A stretch of 64,000 bases of DNA from Bryopsis sp. KO-2023 (lineage: Eukaryota; Chlorophyta; Ulvophyceae; Bryopsidales; Bryopsidaceae). Below the pieces are notes generated by a model. The model was given only the letters and a program-made list of their open reading frames with translations, was not told where the DNA came from and did no database searches. The translations under genes were made by a program, and so were the position numbers. Below are positions 1-10,700 of this stretch, piece after piece; the stretch's first letter is position 1, and every line of letters starts with the position of its first letter. The stretch is from contig BSYQ01000004.1 of NCBI GenBank assembly GCA_030272585.1, forward strand, positions 5,952,001 to 6,016,000, read 5' to 3'.

Positions 1-7
1 AACTCAC

Positions 8-648
8 CAACCATGCACAGAGGGATGGCACCACCGCATGGCTGTAACAAAAAAAGCCCCAAACTCAGAACCAGCGTCGTACGACGACGCGTTCTCGCCG
101 CCCCGAGAACCACCCCAAACCTTTCCAACACCCACAGTTTATTCTGGCTATTTGCAGACCAGTTTTGAATCCCCTTTCTCAAACTCCGTGATTATCCAAG
201 CACCGTTTCAACAGACAACGAAACCCTGTGGACACTATCCTTGTCGCGGAGGTGGAATACGGTTCCGACGTTTCATTCTTATTTCGATGTTCTGGGGAGG
301 GGTCAAGGGCCACACCTTGCAGTTGTCCAACTTCCTCTCGATCAGGTAGGTTTCAATCCCAGCTTCCGCGAGCGTCTCCGCGCAACAAGCACCGGCAGGA
401 CCGCCACCAACGACGCATACGCGAAGGGGCCTATCCAAAGTGGCTCCATCCTTGAGCGCGAGAACTGGGATTCCACAGGAGCGGGCAGCCCTCACGACCC
501 TTCCGACGCAGGTTCTCTCGACGCTGGTGCCAGCGAAGGAGGAAGCGCGAGATCCCTGGAGGGCGCCGGTGGAGGGCGTCGACGCGACGGGGAGAGCGCA
601 GACCGTCGGGCGGCCGACGGTTGGAGATCTCGTGAAGGCGGTCTGCAT
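8..648 (-). CDS. CHLP: Geranylgeranyl diphosphate reductase, plastid precursor (5' part only)
   Basis: Reduces geranylgeranyl groups to phytyl for chlorophyll and tocopherol synthesis in the plastid. Exon 1 (316-648) starts at the first ATG of its frame; a GTG further upstream is not a start. It encodes a Ser/Thr/Ala/Arg-rich presequence of about 75 residues, then an FAD-binding Rossmann motif (VCVVGGGPAGACCAETLAEA) and IERKLDNCK. The intron 42-315 begins GTGTGG and ends TTACAG. Exon 2 (8-41) reads PCGGAIPLCMV, the next conserved block of the family, and is followed by a GTGAGT donor at 1-7, so the gene runs off the left edge. The presequence has no hydrophobic signal-peptide core, and Phe is residue 5. 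The identification rests on continuous family motifs across a phase-0 splice. Confidence 0.9.
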
Positions 649-2177
649 TTTGGTGTTTGGGTTTTTGGCAAGGCGGTGGGAGGTGGTAGAAAACGAAGGA
701 TGCGATGTGCGAGAGGGAAATGCGTTTGAAATATCCAGCCACCAATTCACGGAAGGGTCTTCGATTGGGATTGGACGAAGATCGCGGATCTGTCATAAAG
801 CAACTGACGTCGTTTTCAAAATTTCGCTTGGCTCCCCCATCGGCAGAATCTTCGACCAGAAAGACCAGAGGTCTTTCTTTCTTGCCTGTTTTTCTTTGAG
901 GAACTGTTAGAACCGTGCAATGGGGGCAGCCCCCTCTTCTTAGAGATGCACCCGGAAGACCGGCCTACCAACTGTCCAGGATTCGCAAATCGAAGATCTG
1001 AATTTTTCAACCCGTCTGAACTGAACTTCAGGGGGTTTGGTCCTGTGGAACTTCAACTGAAATGTGGGGGCGTTTTTATGTATTTATGTATTGTGAACAT
1101 TGAAAGGGGTTTTTTAATAAACAGATTGGAGTGCGAGTGGCCATTTATCTGTGGGTTTATCCTCTGGGATTAGATGGTAATAATGATGAGATTCAGCTAT
1201 CGAATTTTTTAAAGATTCGGAAATATGAGCATTGTAAAAAGATTGAATCGAATACAAATACGCAACCCAGCATGTGCTGAAATCAAGAGTAAGAAAAGCC
1301 CATATAGGAGAACGGTGTCTCCTTCACAATGCAAAAAAATCCTGATTGGTGGTTTAGTGTTGTGTTCATTTTTTGGAGGTCGAGCGCAGAAAATTAGGTG
1401 TGTTTTTTTTTTTTCCCATGAGAACCATGGGAGGGCTTATTTTTAGATAATTGAGATAATTCTGTAACATTTTCTTGTTCTTGTTCTTATTGTCAGTACT
1501 AAAAATAGTGTTTCAGCTGGAAGCCACAACTTATTGACGTTTGAGGTCCAGCGTGTGGTGTGGCGAATTTGTGTCAGTCTGGAAAGCATGGACTCCAGGG
1601 GGGTCTGATGGGAGCTCCCTGTTCGCACCAAGTCCATTTTGTAGAGGGAGTTTATTTGTAAAGAATGATGGATGAGCTGTGTGTGGGAGGAAAAAAATAT
1701 TCTCATGGTTTCTGACTACCAAGAAAAAAAAAAAAGAAGAAGATTGTTGTGGTAGTGCAATTGTTTGACAGATGGTCTTGCTTTGTAAAGTTGGGAGGAG
1801 TTGTTGGTGGGATGATTATTGTGGAGGTTATCTTTCTATTTTCTTCTGTATTTGCGGAGAAGAATATTCACCGACTATTCACCAGCCCCCACCTGAAACA
1901 CGGATCCAGGGATCCTATTGTTGAAAACTAAGGGGTGCAAAAAGCCGACAACAATAATGATGTTGAAGAGAATGGGCAAGGCAACATCCCATCTACAAAA
2001 CAAAAGTTACCACTGAAATCCACACAAAGCAAACCACATCAGTCAGTCGAATCATTGGTTTGAAGAGTCAGTTTCACAGAAAAAAGTTTTTATAAGTGCT
2101 AAGAACGAGAGTAGAAAAATTTTAATCTTCCATAACAGCGGGGTCATCATTTCTTGATCCAGCACCGTGCTTTTTAA
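649..2177. other. Intergenic, no gene recognised
   Basis: Short open frames exist on both strands, but none has recognisable protein character or consistent splice signals. The stretch 649-950 is the upstream region of CHLP. From about 1,200 the sequence is AT-rich with poly-T and poly-A runs. Confidence 0.6.
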
Positions 2178-2225
2178 AGGCACAGGGGGAATCGAACTCC
2201 CTCTTGCCCCCATAAGGCAGTGCCT
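2178..2225 (-). other. tRNA-like 3' end (possible tRNA or SINE relic)
   Basis: On the minus strand a 48-nt block is bounded by complementary ends AGGCAC and GTGCCT. It contains GAGTTCGATTC, close to the tRNA T-loop/box B consensus GGTTCGANTCC, and before it a small TGCC...GGCA stem like the variable arm of a Leu or Ser tRNA. No D-arm, box A or anticodon arm is visible upstream and no CCA follows. It looks like the 3' part of a tRNA-derived sequence rather than a complete tRNA. Confidence 0.3.
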
Positions 2226-2307
2226 GTTTTTTTTTAAATGGAAAAAACCCCTGTAACGGGAAAAAAAACCCAAAAGCCCCCCAAAATAAAAAGAAAAAAA
2301 AGTTCAT

Positions 2308-2695
2308 TTTTTTTTTTTTTGCTTTTTTTGTATTTTTTTTTTTTTTTCAAGTTTTTTTTCCCCGGCTAATATTCCCCCGAATATTTTTTGCCATTGAAAG
2401 CACAAGAAATATAATTTGCAGATAATAATAAGTTTTTTTGCTTTTTTTGTATTTTTTTTTTAATCAAGTTTTCTTTTCCCGGCTAATATTCCCCCGAATA
2501 TTTTTTGCCCCTTGATGCACAAGAAATGTATGTTTGCAGGTAATAACAAATTTTTTTGCTTTTTTTGTATTTTTTTTTTTTAATAAAGTTTTTTTTCCCC
2601 GGCTAATATTCCCCTGAATATTATTTGCCATTGAAAGCACAAGAAATGTATATTTGCAGATAATAATAAGTTTTTTTGCTTTTTTTAATTTTTTC
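2308..2695. repeat. Tandem repeat, about 119 bp x 3.3, with a hairpin in each unit
   Basis: The block beginning with a T-run and GCTTTTTTTGTA recurs at 2321, 2440, 2558 and 2678, giving periods of 119, 118 and 120 bp. Each of the three full units carries the inverted repeat AATATTC-NNNN-GAATATT just after a C-rich step (around 2369, 2487 and 2607). Both 7-base arms are unchanged in all three, while the loop varies (CCCC, CCCC, CCCT). The fourth unit is truncated before the hairpin. Confidence 0.85.
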
Positions 2696-3309
2696 CCCCT
2701 CCCCTGATCATCTTTTCTTCTTTTTTATTTCCTTCTTTTGTGGTGATCAACACCTTTTCCCCAGCTTTGAACCTTTTTGCTGATTTTGTATGAGCGGGCC
2801 CCTGGGAAAATAGCCATAAATGTTAGGAAGAGTCCATGTGATCCAAGAGTTATTTTGTAGATCGACCTGGTGAAAATCCATGTTCACAGGAGGTGGCGAT
2901 AACAAAGTGAGTTTCGCTTCAAAAAAAGGTTTATTCGAATTCAAACAAACAAACATCAAATTATTCGAATTCAAACAGAAGACTTACAGTGGAATCCTGT
3001 TGCGTTTTTCCTGATTGGTAGCTCCATTATCATCGCCTTTTTTTGTCGAGTTTGTCTGCCCACCAACACACCATACGGTTCCCACTGTCAGTTCCTGATT
3101 TTCTTTTTCTTGGAAACAATTGTGCGCGCGTTTGTGTTTTTCTGGTTCTTGAAGGACGGGAAGGGGGATAGGGACGGGTGTAACGCCAACTGCCAGTTGG
3201 CGACTGGTCGAGGCGCGGGACTCCACTCCAGTGTGGACTGCGAGGAATGATAACCACCCTTTCTCCGTTCCAATCAAGTTGAAAGACAAGCGATTTTCTG
3301 GCACGACCT

Positions 3310-4761
3310 TCAACGGCCATATAAAGCGGACTAAACACATGAATCAAACGGCAGCTCTTACCTGAAGCAGCATGTCTTGCTGTGCCCTGATGCCAAGCTC
3401 GAGCTGACCTAAGCACGTGTTGACAAATACGAGGAATTGCACAAGGTCCAGGGGAATCCCGCTGATTGGCACCTGCAACCCCCCAAAACGTGTGGACTGT
3501 GCAGGATAACAAAAGTGCTGCACAAGAAAACGGTGCTCCTCCAAAAAAGCTGAGCGGAAAAGCAACACGTACCAAGAAGTCGACTCGTTTTGGAAGGCAC
3601 CCGCACATCCAAGAGACACGATCGCCCATGTTGTTGACGGATTGGATGGCCTCCAGGACAAACTGTAACACGGCTCTCCTGTGTTCCACTTGGAACTGTG
3701 CACACACAAAAATCTTGAAAAATAAGAATCAAATCAAAGTATGATTGCAAGGCAGTAAACCTCGATAGCCATTCCTGTACCTCCTCGAAAGACATCTCCC
3801 CCTTAAACTTGAACCCGAGCAAAGCGCCAATCTGAAATTCAATCAATCACACACATAGATGAATTTCAAAGTTGAAAAGAAACAACAATACAACATTCAT
3901 TCAGCAACATCCCTCACCTCCTCGTTCTTGTCGACTGAGCATTTGCATCGCTGCAAATCAATACAAATCAAAACAAAAGACACGATACAGGTCAGACCTT
4001 GAAGCAAAACATACCGATCGTCGAATTAAAACAGTCCATATTTCAAATACCTCTTTCATGTACCAATGGACCGTTTTGATGTTTTTCTCCGCAAGTTTTA
4101 TCCTGTTGCACATGTAGTCCAGAAAGTAGAGGGGGTCGGTGTACATTCCCACGTGGTCCCCCTGCGTGCATATTTGCGATTCAACAAACCATGCTCCTCG
4201 TTTTTTTTGGGGGGGGGAGAACAACTCATACCGGCATGTTGGGCATGTTTAATTTGTCGCCCCTGACCCCCTTCAGCGCCATCAGGTCTACCAAGAGGGC
4301 TCGAGAGGCATCTTGTATGGAGTCCATTGTTTCGTCGAAAACGCGCCTGACGTCGACGTCCCCCTAAGAGCACACACATACACACCAGTTTTTGATTCCC
4401 TGGAATGTGCAGCCCACACATTGGTTTTCCTGTTTTCAGGGGTCTATCAGGAAGGCCCAGCCAAGAAGGATGTCAGCGGAGCGAACGGTGTAACAATCAG
4501 CAAGCAAAACTATTTCCAGGTCGACTTTGGAGTGTCGCATCGTTTGCTTGGAGTGAGACCATCTGCAAGCAGTTTTCGATTTGGTTGGCAGCGTACCGCT
4601 TGCTGCGCCTCCCATCGTGCGACTTTCACAGTCGCTGGTTGTCTTTCCAAGCTCTTGGAGGCCTTTTTGGAGGTCGACTTAGACTGAGTGGGCGGCAGTC
4701 CGCGAGCTTTGCGAATGCGTTCCACGTGAGTTCGAATAGAATCAGATTGCTTTTTCTTCAT
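3310..4761 (-). CDS. Unrecognised multi-exon protein
   Basis: I do not recognise the family. Exon 1 starts at ATG 4761 with a basic segment (MKKKQSDSIRTHVERIRKAR); its end is unresolved, with a phase-0 GTACGC donor near 4590 as one option. Six following exons are clear and all phase 0: 4232-4363, 4051-4161, 3918-3950 (11 codons), 3781-3831, 3573-3695 and 3362-3472. A possible last exon at 3310-3330 adds SALYGR and a stop. The product would be about 270 residues, predicted mostly helical, with Cys pairs such as RCKCS and MCGC. No signal peptide or membrane segment is evident. A longer open frame running to 2984 would need another acceptor. It is divergent from the alanine-rich gene to its right. 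Confidence 0.5.
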
Positions 4762-4917
4762 TGTAGTTTTTTGTCCCCTTGACGTTTTTGGACCCAGAGA
4801 CGTCTATTCAAAGGTTGTTTCGTGCTTATGTAGTTTGTTTGACCGTGGCATGTGACAGAAACGACTCCAGAGTCGCTTTTTCTCGTTGTGTAGGTTCCTC
4901 CCTCTGGTATAAAGGGG

Positions 4918-4923
4918 ATTCGA
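4918..4923 (+). promoter_or_regulatory. TATA-like box
   Basis: TATAAA sits in a GC-rich context about 60 bp before an ATG at 4976 and upstream of the alanine-rich frame. It is placed plausibly for a plus-strand promoter in the gap between two divergent genes, but the assignment rests on sequence and position only. Confidence 0.25.
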
Positions 4924-5130
4924 AGTTTAATCAAGTGCAAGCGGAGGTTATTTCGTGAGAGGGCGTTCCACTGAGATGTTATGTTCGTTCAGGCGCCAGG
5001 ACCTTGCACCGCAGCGTTGCAATCGCGAGGTCTTCCTCCTCGTCGGGGGTGAGTTTTAAACGAGCAACGGCCCCCGCTACAAATCTTATCGTGGAGAGTG
5101 CTCGACTTGTATGTGTTTGTGAGCGTTCAG

Positions 5131-5738
5131 GGCAATTCTGGTGCCATTGCAAAGATCTTTGCAAGGCCACGAGGTTCTAGAACCTCGTGGCGGAAGCTTT
5201 CGCGAAAGCGAGCGCTGAAGGTGTCGATGCCAATGCTATCGCCAGCGCCACCGCTCGCGAAGTCGGTGAGGCGTTTGCTGAAGCGTGGGCAAAAGCTACG
5301 TGTTCGTCTCACAAAAAAAGCCAGTCGGACTCCCGCGCGAGGGCTAGCGCAGAAGCGCAAGCGAATATCTTCGGCAAGGCCATTGCCGGGGCTGTGGCGG
5401 ATGCAGTGAATGGAAAGAATTCCGCTGGATCCGCCGTGCGTGCTGAGGACGTGGCGGCTGCGATCGTGCGCGCCACCGCAAACGTGGAGGTGAAACTGTT
5501 GACCACCCAAGGATTCGCGAAGGCCGGCGAAGCTATCGCTTTAACCGTCGACAGTGAGTGCTTTCGCTTTTTGGCTTCTCTTGAAAAGAATATGAAATCT
5601 TTTGAAATAATGGTCTTCCTCTGCTTGCATGTAGATCGTGCAGAGATGGAGGGAAAACAACTCGAATCAATCATTCAAGTGCTGAAGTTATTCGTAAACA
5701 CTTATTTTCTTCTTGTTTTTCTCGCTTTGGGTGGGTAG
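5131..5738 (+). CDS. Alanine-rich protein, unrecognised, with an apparent frame break
   Basis: A strongly Ala-rich frame runs 5181-5553 in patterns such as EAFAKASAEG and NIFGKAIAGAVADAV. It ends at a GTGAGT donor, and an exon from 5635 continues in phase (NRAEMEGKQLESIIQ) to a stop at 5738. Upstream, after a TTCAG acceptor at 5130, GNSGAIAKIFA reads in the same style but in another frame. The two frames meet inside a perfect 26-bp palindrome (5166-5191), where the main frame has a TAG at 5178-5180. Either an unusual intron, a frameshift or a sequence error lies there. The composition resembles silk-like or other helical Ala-rich proteins, but I assign no function. No in-frame ATG was found; exons at 4976-5048 may supply the start. 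Confidence 0.4.
5166..5191. repeat. Perfect 26-bp palindrome
   Basis: GCCACGAGGTTCT is followed directly by its exact reverse complement, with no spacer. It lies exactly at the frame break of the alanine-rich gene. Confidence 0.95.
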
Positions 5739-7205
5739 ATCGAATGCTTTTTTGGAATTGGTTGGAAAGAGTGGGTGCATTCTGTGGGACGATGTGGAGA
5801 GGTCTTTGAAGATCAAATTTGAACAAACTTGTGGTCGTTTGGCTGTTGTAGAATTAAATGCATGTGGCAAACATATCTTGGGAAATGTCCCGAGACCAAT
5901 GTTTCCACATGGAAATGCAGGATTCCATATCTTCTAGATGTTTCGATCCTCCAGGTCGGTCTCTCCAGTTTCTATCGGAAGCAATGCCAAATTTGAGCAT
6001 TTGTTTAAAGTGCTCAAATTCAAACAAAAACTCCAGAAATTTCGGAGGACAGAAACATATCTCCACAAGCAAGATCTGCCCTACATTTTGCAAGAGGGGT
6101 TGGAATTCACTGCAACGCTTTTTTGTTTTTGCAAAACCATCAGTCATTGGCTGTTGAAACCCTTTGAACATGTGTTCCTGCTCTATTGTGAAACGAACAT
6201 CTCACTGGAAAAAGTTGGAAAATAGTCCAGCCAATCACGTAAAAGGGTAAAAGAAACACGACCATGATCCGAAATTTCCCGTTTATTATAACCAAAGTAT
6301 AACCAAAGCTGAGCAATGGAATGTTAGGCTGTGCAATACCAATCTTCTGGAGAGCACAAAAAGTTCAACAAAAGAATACAGAAGAAGCTGTTCAAGGAAG
6401 GTTAATCACTGAGGCCAGACCTTTTGCGTTTTCCCGCTTTCCACCAAAACTGTTGCTATCTCAGTGAAAAAACAATGTGAAATATTTCAAACTCTTCATC
6501 ACAATGACTCCCCATTCCCCGAAAAAGTATAAAAAAAAAGTCCCAAACTGACCTCAGATCAGATTGAAGACACCACCCAGCAGAGCTTGAGGCTGTGTTG
6601 ACAACTATAATACGATTTGCATGCCCAAATCTGCCAGAAAGAGAAGCGTAAATTTAACCCTTAACTGGACGAAACATAAGTTCTATTCACACAAACAAGT
6701 AAATCCCTTTCTACCTGAAGATCAACATGCAGGTCCTTGATTGATTGCTGGCCTGGGTGGAATATGATCCCCTCACAGCTCCCTGGAGTCTTTCTGGTTG
6801 CTTAGACAAAAAAAGGGAAACTCAAAAAGGAAGAAGAAGGAAAAAAGGACATCTATGTGGGCTATATGCATCGGATGTTGATCGGACCAGCAGATTATCC
6901 ACACATCCTTCAGGGATATTCATTCTCCACCTGACCAGCAATATGGCACAATTTTTGTACACATCCCTGAAACACACAGCTCGTGATAAGGATGTTCAAA
7001 ACGCGCCCAGACTCCTCAAAGCTTCCTCCGACGCAATTTCCATGAGCGAATCCCGTTGGTGATTCTAGTTGGGTGTGTGGTGGGGACTCCGAGCCCGTAG
7101 TGTTTTGGACAGCGAAAACCAAGGCGACGCCGAGAGCTAAGGCTCCAGACTCACCCCAACTTTTCAAAACCAAGTTGCGTCTTCAAACAAACTGATCAAA
7201 TAACA
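5739..7205. other. Intergenic, no gene recognised
   Basis: Overlapping short open frames on both strands (for example around 5,860-6,225 and 6,910-7,170) show no family features. A 10-bp inverted repeat, AATTTGAGCA/TGCTCAAATT with an 11-nt loop, lies at 5990-6020. Confidence 0.5.
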
Positions 7206-7300
7206 GTAAATCTCAAGAGGGGTTAACGGGCGCCGTAGGCGCCCGTTTACCGCCGGAAAGCACGCCTCCCCGCGGGGTCAATACCCGTCGCAGATCTGTA

Positions 7301-7444
7301 TCATCATTCACTTCAACAGAGACACGGACGGACGTATCCACGGGGATCGAAACTCGCTAGTCTCAGCTTGGCGTGTGCGTGTGCCACGTCATCATTCACT
7401 TCAACGGAGACACGGACGGACGTTTCCACGGGGATCGAAACTCG
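7301..7444. repeat. 56-bp direct repeat, two copies
   Basis: The copies at 7301-7356 and 7389-7444 differ at two bases and are separated by 32 bp. Each contains GAGACACGGACGGACG, a motif that recurs a third time at about 7568. Confidence 0.9.
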
Positions 7445-7482
7445 AGTGTGGCGCTCAGTGGACCTCTTCGTTCGATCAGGTC

Positions 7483-7604
7483 AGCAAACGAAAGCCGCCT
7501 CACCGTCCGCCCGTGTCTCCGTCCACACTCAATCGACGAAACGAGTCGAAATGAGAAGTCGATCACGGAGACACGGACGGACGGGGAGGCGGCTTTCGTT
7601 TGCT
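7483..7604. repeat. 40-bp inverted repeat (long hairpin)
   Basis: The arms 7483-7522 and 7565-7604 are complementary at 38 of 40 positions around a 42-nt loop. The left arm begins AGCAAACGAAAGCCGCCTC. It lies inside the MITE-like element and could fold as DNA or as a transcript. Confidence 0.9.
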
Positions 7605-7791
7605 TAGTTCCCTTGGGTCCGAATCCTATTATTTTATTTTATTTTTAGGGTCGCGTTAGCCGCCGCTGCGACCGCGCGACCGGCGTGCGTGTTAGACCGC
7701 CGCGACCGAAGCGACCGCGACCGCGACCGGCGGACAAAGAGGGGGTAAACCCGCGGGGACCAGGCCCTGTTAACCCTTCCTCGTAAATCTC

Positions 7792-10700
7792 CCTTACAAT
7801 TGTTTTCAATTGGCTGGACAATGATTATCTAGGCTCCCCCCCCCAAAAAAAAGCAAGAATGTAAGCATCCAACGTCTGAATAAGGAACCTGGGGAAAATT
7901 CCTCATCGATTGTTTGAATCAATTGATGAACTGAATAATAATTGTTCTAAGCCCCCCATTGCCCTCAAGTTTTTCCTTTTCATTTTTTCATTCTTCCTTC
8001 TTAAATGTTCTCATCAAAAATCGTTTTTTTCATTCAAATCCTCAGAAAGAAACGACAGAAACGAGAAAACACAAAACTTCCAGATCAATATTTTTTTTTC
8101 CATTTCGCCCCATTTTGCTCAAACCCAATAAAAGCTGGATTTTTTTTGTTTGAAAATACCATTAAATTTAAGCTTGCCACATATGGCTGTTGAAGATATT
8201 GGACTCTATCCAAACAAGCAAACTTCACAGAACCTTACAAACAAACACCTGAAAATAAGATCCACGTCGAAACTGTTCCGTTCTACCCATTCTGTATGCA
8301 ATCATTGGTGGTGTGACGCTTTACTGGGGTGTTGCGAACTAATCGCTTTACACGAAGAGTTGTTCAAAACATGATAAACTCTTCCGTTATACACATCCCC
8401 CAGTTTCTGTCAAACATGCGAAACGCCACACGAATTCGATCAAATTGATCCATTACTCAACAGAAACAAAACGTTACCAGATGCCCATGCGAAAAGTTTT
8501 GCCAAATTCTTTTTCCCTCCAGGATGGAACAGCACTGTCTGACTGTTTCCCCAAAAAACTTTACCTTACTGAAGGTTGAAGTCGAAACTGTTTTTCTGTT
8601 CGATGGCGGGTGTGTGTGCCAGGTTTCATTCTTACGGAAGAAACTTGGAAATATTGTTTTGTCAGTCAGACATCACCAAAGCAGGGAAAGAAAAGCCTTG
8701 GACAGTTGTTTATGATCGAGTTGTCACCAAATGCGAAGCAGCAAAAACTGAATTACAATTTCAGCATTACAACCCCCCCTGAGCCAAGCAGATCCAAAAC
8801 GATGGAAATGAAAAGAAAAAAAAGAAAAGTAACAGGAAAAATCAGGGCAAACGCAATCCTGGAGGTATGGCAAAAAAATGCCAATCATTCCTATGTTACG
8901 TCATAACATATTCAGTTTCCACCCTGCAAGATTCGCAGGTCACATCGAATGGACAATAGCATGGGGTGCTCTGCAGCAAACCCTGAGATTGTCTGACTCG
9001 TTTTTTCTTTTGCTCTTTTCATACACATTTTTCAAAACAAAAGACAGAATCGACGGAAAAAACAACCAAAAAAACCCACCCAACAAAATACCCGTCAAAA
9101 TTCCCTTTGATCAAAGCATTGCATTTATCACACTGCGTGTCTTGTATTGTGTCTGTGTGTGAGCGTTTTTTTGTTTTTTTTTCTTGAAGACCCGACCCAT
9201 AAAACGCTCCATGAAAGAAAAAAGAAACCACATTTCTAATAGAATCATCGACAGTGGAAAAGGGACAACCTTCCCCCCATCCTCCTCCAAACAAAAAAAG
9301 AAGAGAAGAGAACTGAGAAAAATATCAACATCTCACACTTTTTTTTCTGCTCTCATTTTTTTCCCTCCATTTTCCTCGGGTCAACCTTTCCACTCCAATT
9401 TTCTGAATCCCCCCCCCCCCCCCCCTTTTTGCCTTAAGAAAAGAAAAAAAAAGTTGAAAAACTTCTCCAAACCGAAGACTGACATACGAGCAGCAATAAC
9501 CAGGTATGTCTTTTGTTCCACCATGTGAATATCTCTATTTTGCATAAACAAGAAAGAAAGAAAAAATATCACCATAAATAGATCCACCTAACATTGTCAC
9601 TGCCCAATACCTTTCTTAAAATACCAATTTTAGGCGCAACAATATTTTCGCCTCACTATTTTCAGTAAAATCGTGAAATTGATGTAAAACAAAAAGGAAA
9701 AAATCAATGAAAAAACACACATTCAAAACGAAAAAAAAAAAAAAAGAAGGCAAAAGAAAAAGTTCAAAAAAAGCAATCAGTGAGTTTCGTTTCTTTTGTA
9801 CTTGTCACATTCTCGCGCATATTTCTTGTATTTTGCAAAACCAAAACCCCCTGTATCGTAATGAAAAAGGAAAAGAAAAGAAAAAAAAAACTAACAAAAA
9901 AAATTAGGATCCATTTACCCTTTTGTTTTTACCCACAATCAATATTCCTTCCTTTTTCCCGTCTTTTTTTTTTTCTTTTTTTTTTCCAAATCTAAAAGAG
10001 CTCAGCACGTTTCTCGAAATTCAAGTTAAAACAAACACAACACCCCAGCATGGTACCTTCCCTCTGATCTAAATTCAATTACCCATCCAAGTATTGAAAA
10101 AACAAGCCCGCCAGATGGTTTCTCCATCAAACCAATAACGCAAAATCGAAACCATTGTATCGATTTTTTTTTTTTTCAAAAATAATAGAAAAAAGGTTTC
10201 CAACCACTCCACTTTCTCCTCAAAAACCAAAAAGAAAAACACTTCAAATCGTCAACCATCATTCAAACATTAACATCATCTTTCAGAATTTTTTTCCTTT
10301 TTTTTTCTTCTCCCCCTTGTATCTTTTTTTTTTTGGGTTCCTTTTGGCCGCAAATCAAGAAATTTCGTTTTTTTTTTCAAAGGCTCCTTTTCACTACTCC
10401 TGTTTCTTTCGATTTCAAATAAACTTTTGCAAAAGGAAAACCATGCACATGCAGTCACTCTTTCACCACCTCTCCAAGAAAGACAGCAAAAAAAAAAAGA
10501 AAAAGGGGGGAAAAAATCAAATCTACAGTAGAATAATAAACACACACATCCATCCACGTACGCATGTTTGTGTCTATTTTTAGAAAACACAAAATTCGCT
10601 TCTGCTGTGGTGTTCAAACCTTTTTGTCTCTTTTTTTTTTTTTTCAAAGTGTTTTTGCAAACACAGTCAGGCCGAAAGATAAAGAAAAAAAAAAGAAAAA

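Larger units (their letters stand above)
7215..7782. mobile_element. MITE-like non-autonomous element with 9-bp target duplication
   Basis: A 568-bp GC-rich island in AT-rich DNA is flanked by the direct repeat GTAAATCTC at 7206-7214 and 7783-7791. Its ends are imperfect inverted repeats around GGGTTAAC: AGAGGGGTTAACGGGC on the left, and GGAAGGGTTAACAGGGC reading inward from the right. A 9-bp duplication is typical of Mutator-like elements. No transposase is encoded. Inside are a 10-bp-arm hairpin at 7225-7247, two 56-bp direct repeats, a 40-bp inverted repeat and a CGACCG-rich tract. Confidence 0.65.

Noticed and set aside
2308-2695. Tandem array as a telomere or centromere satellite
   Set aside because: Only about three units, and it lies among ordinary genes.
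3030-3707. A 225-codon minus-strand frame in the unrecognised gene
   Set aside because: It reads through introns with GTACGT and GTAAGA donors; only short parts coincide with exons and the rest is in other frames.
7301-7444. Direct repeats as a CRISPR array
   Set aside because: Only two copies, in a eukaryotic genome, within an element that has transposon-like ends and target duplication.
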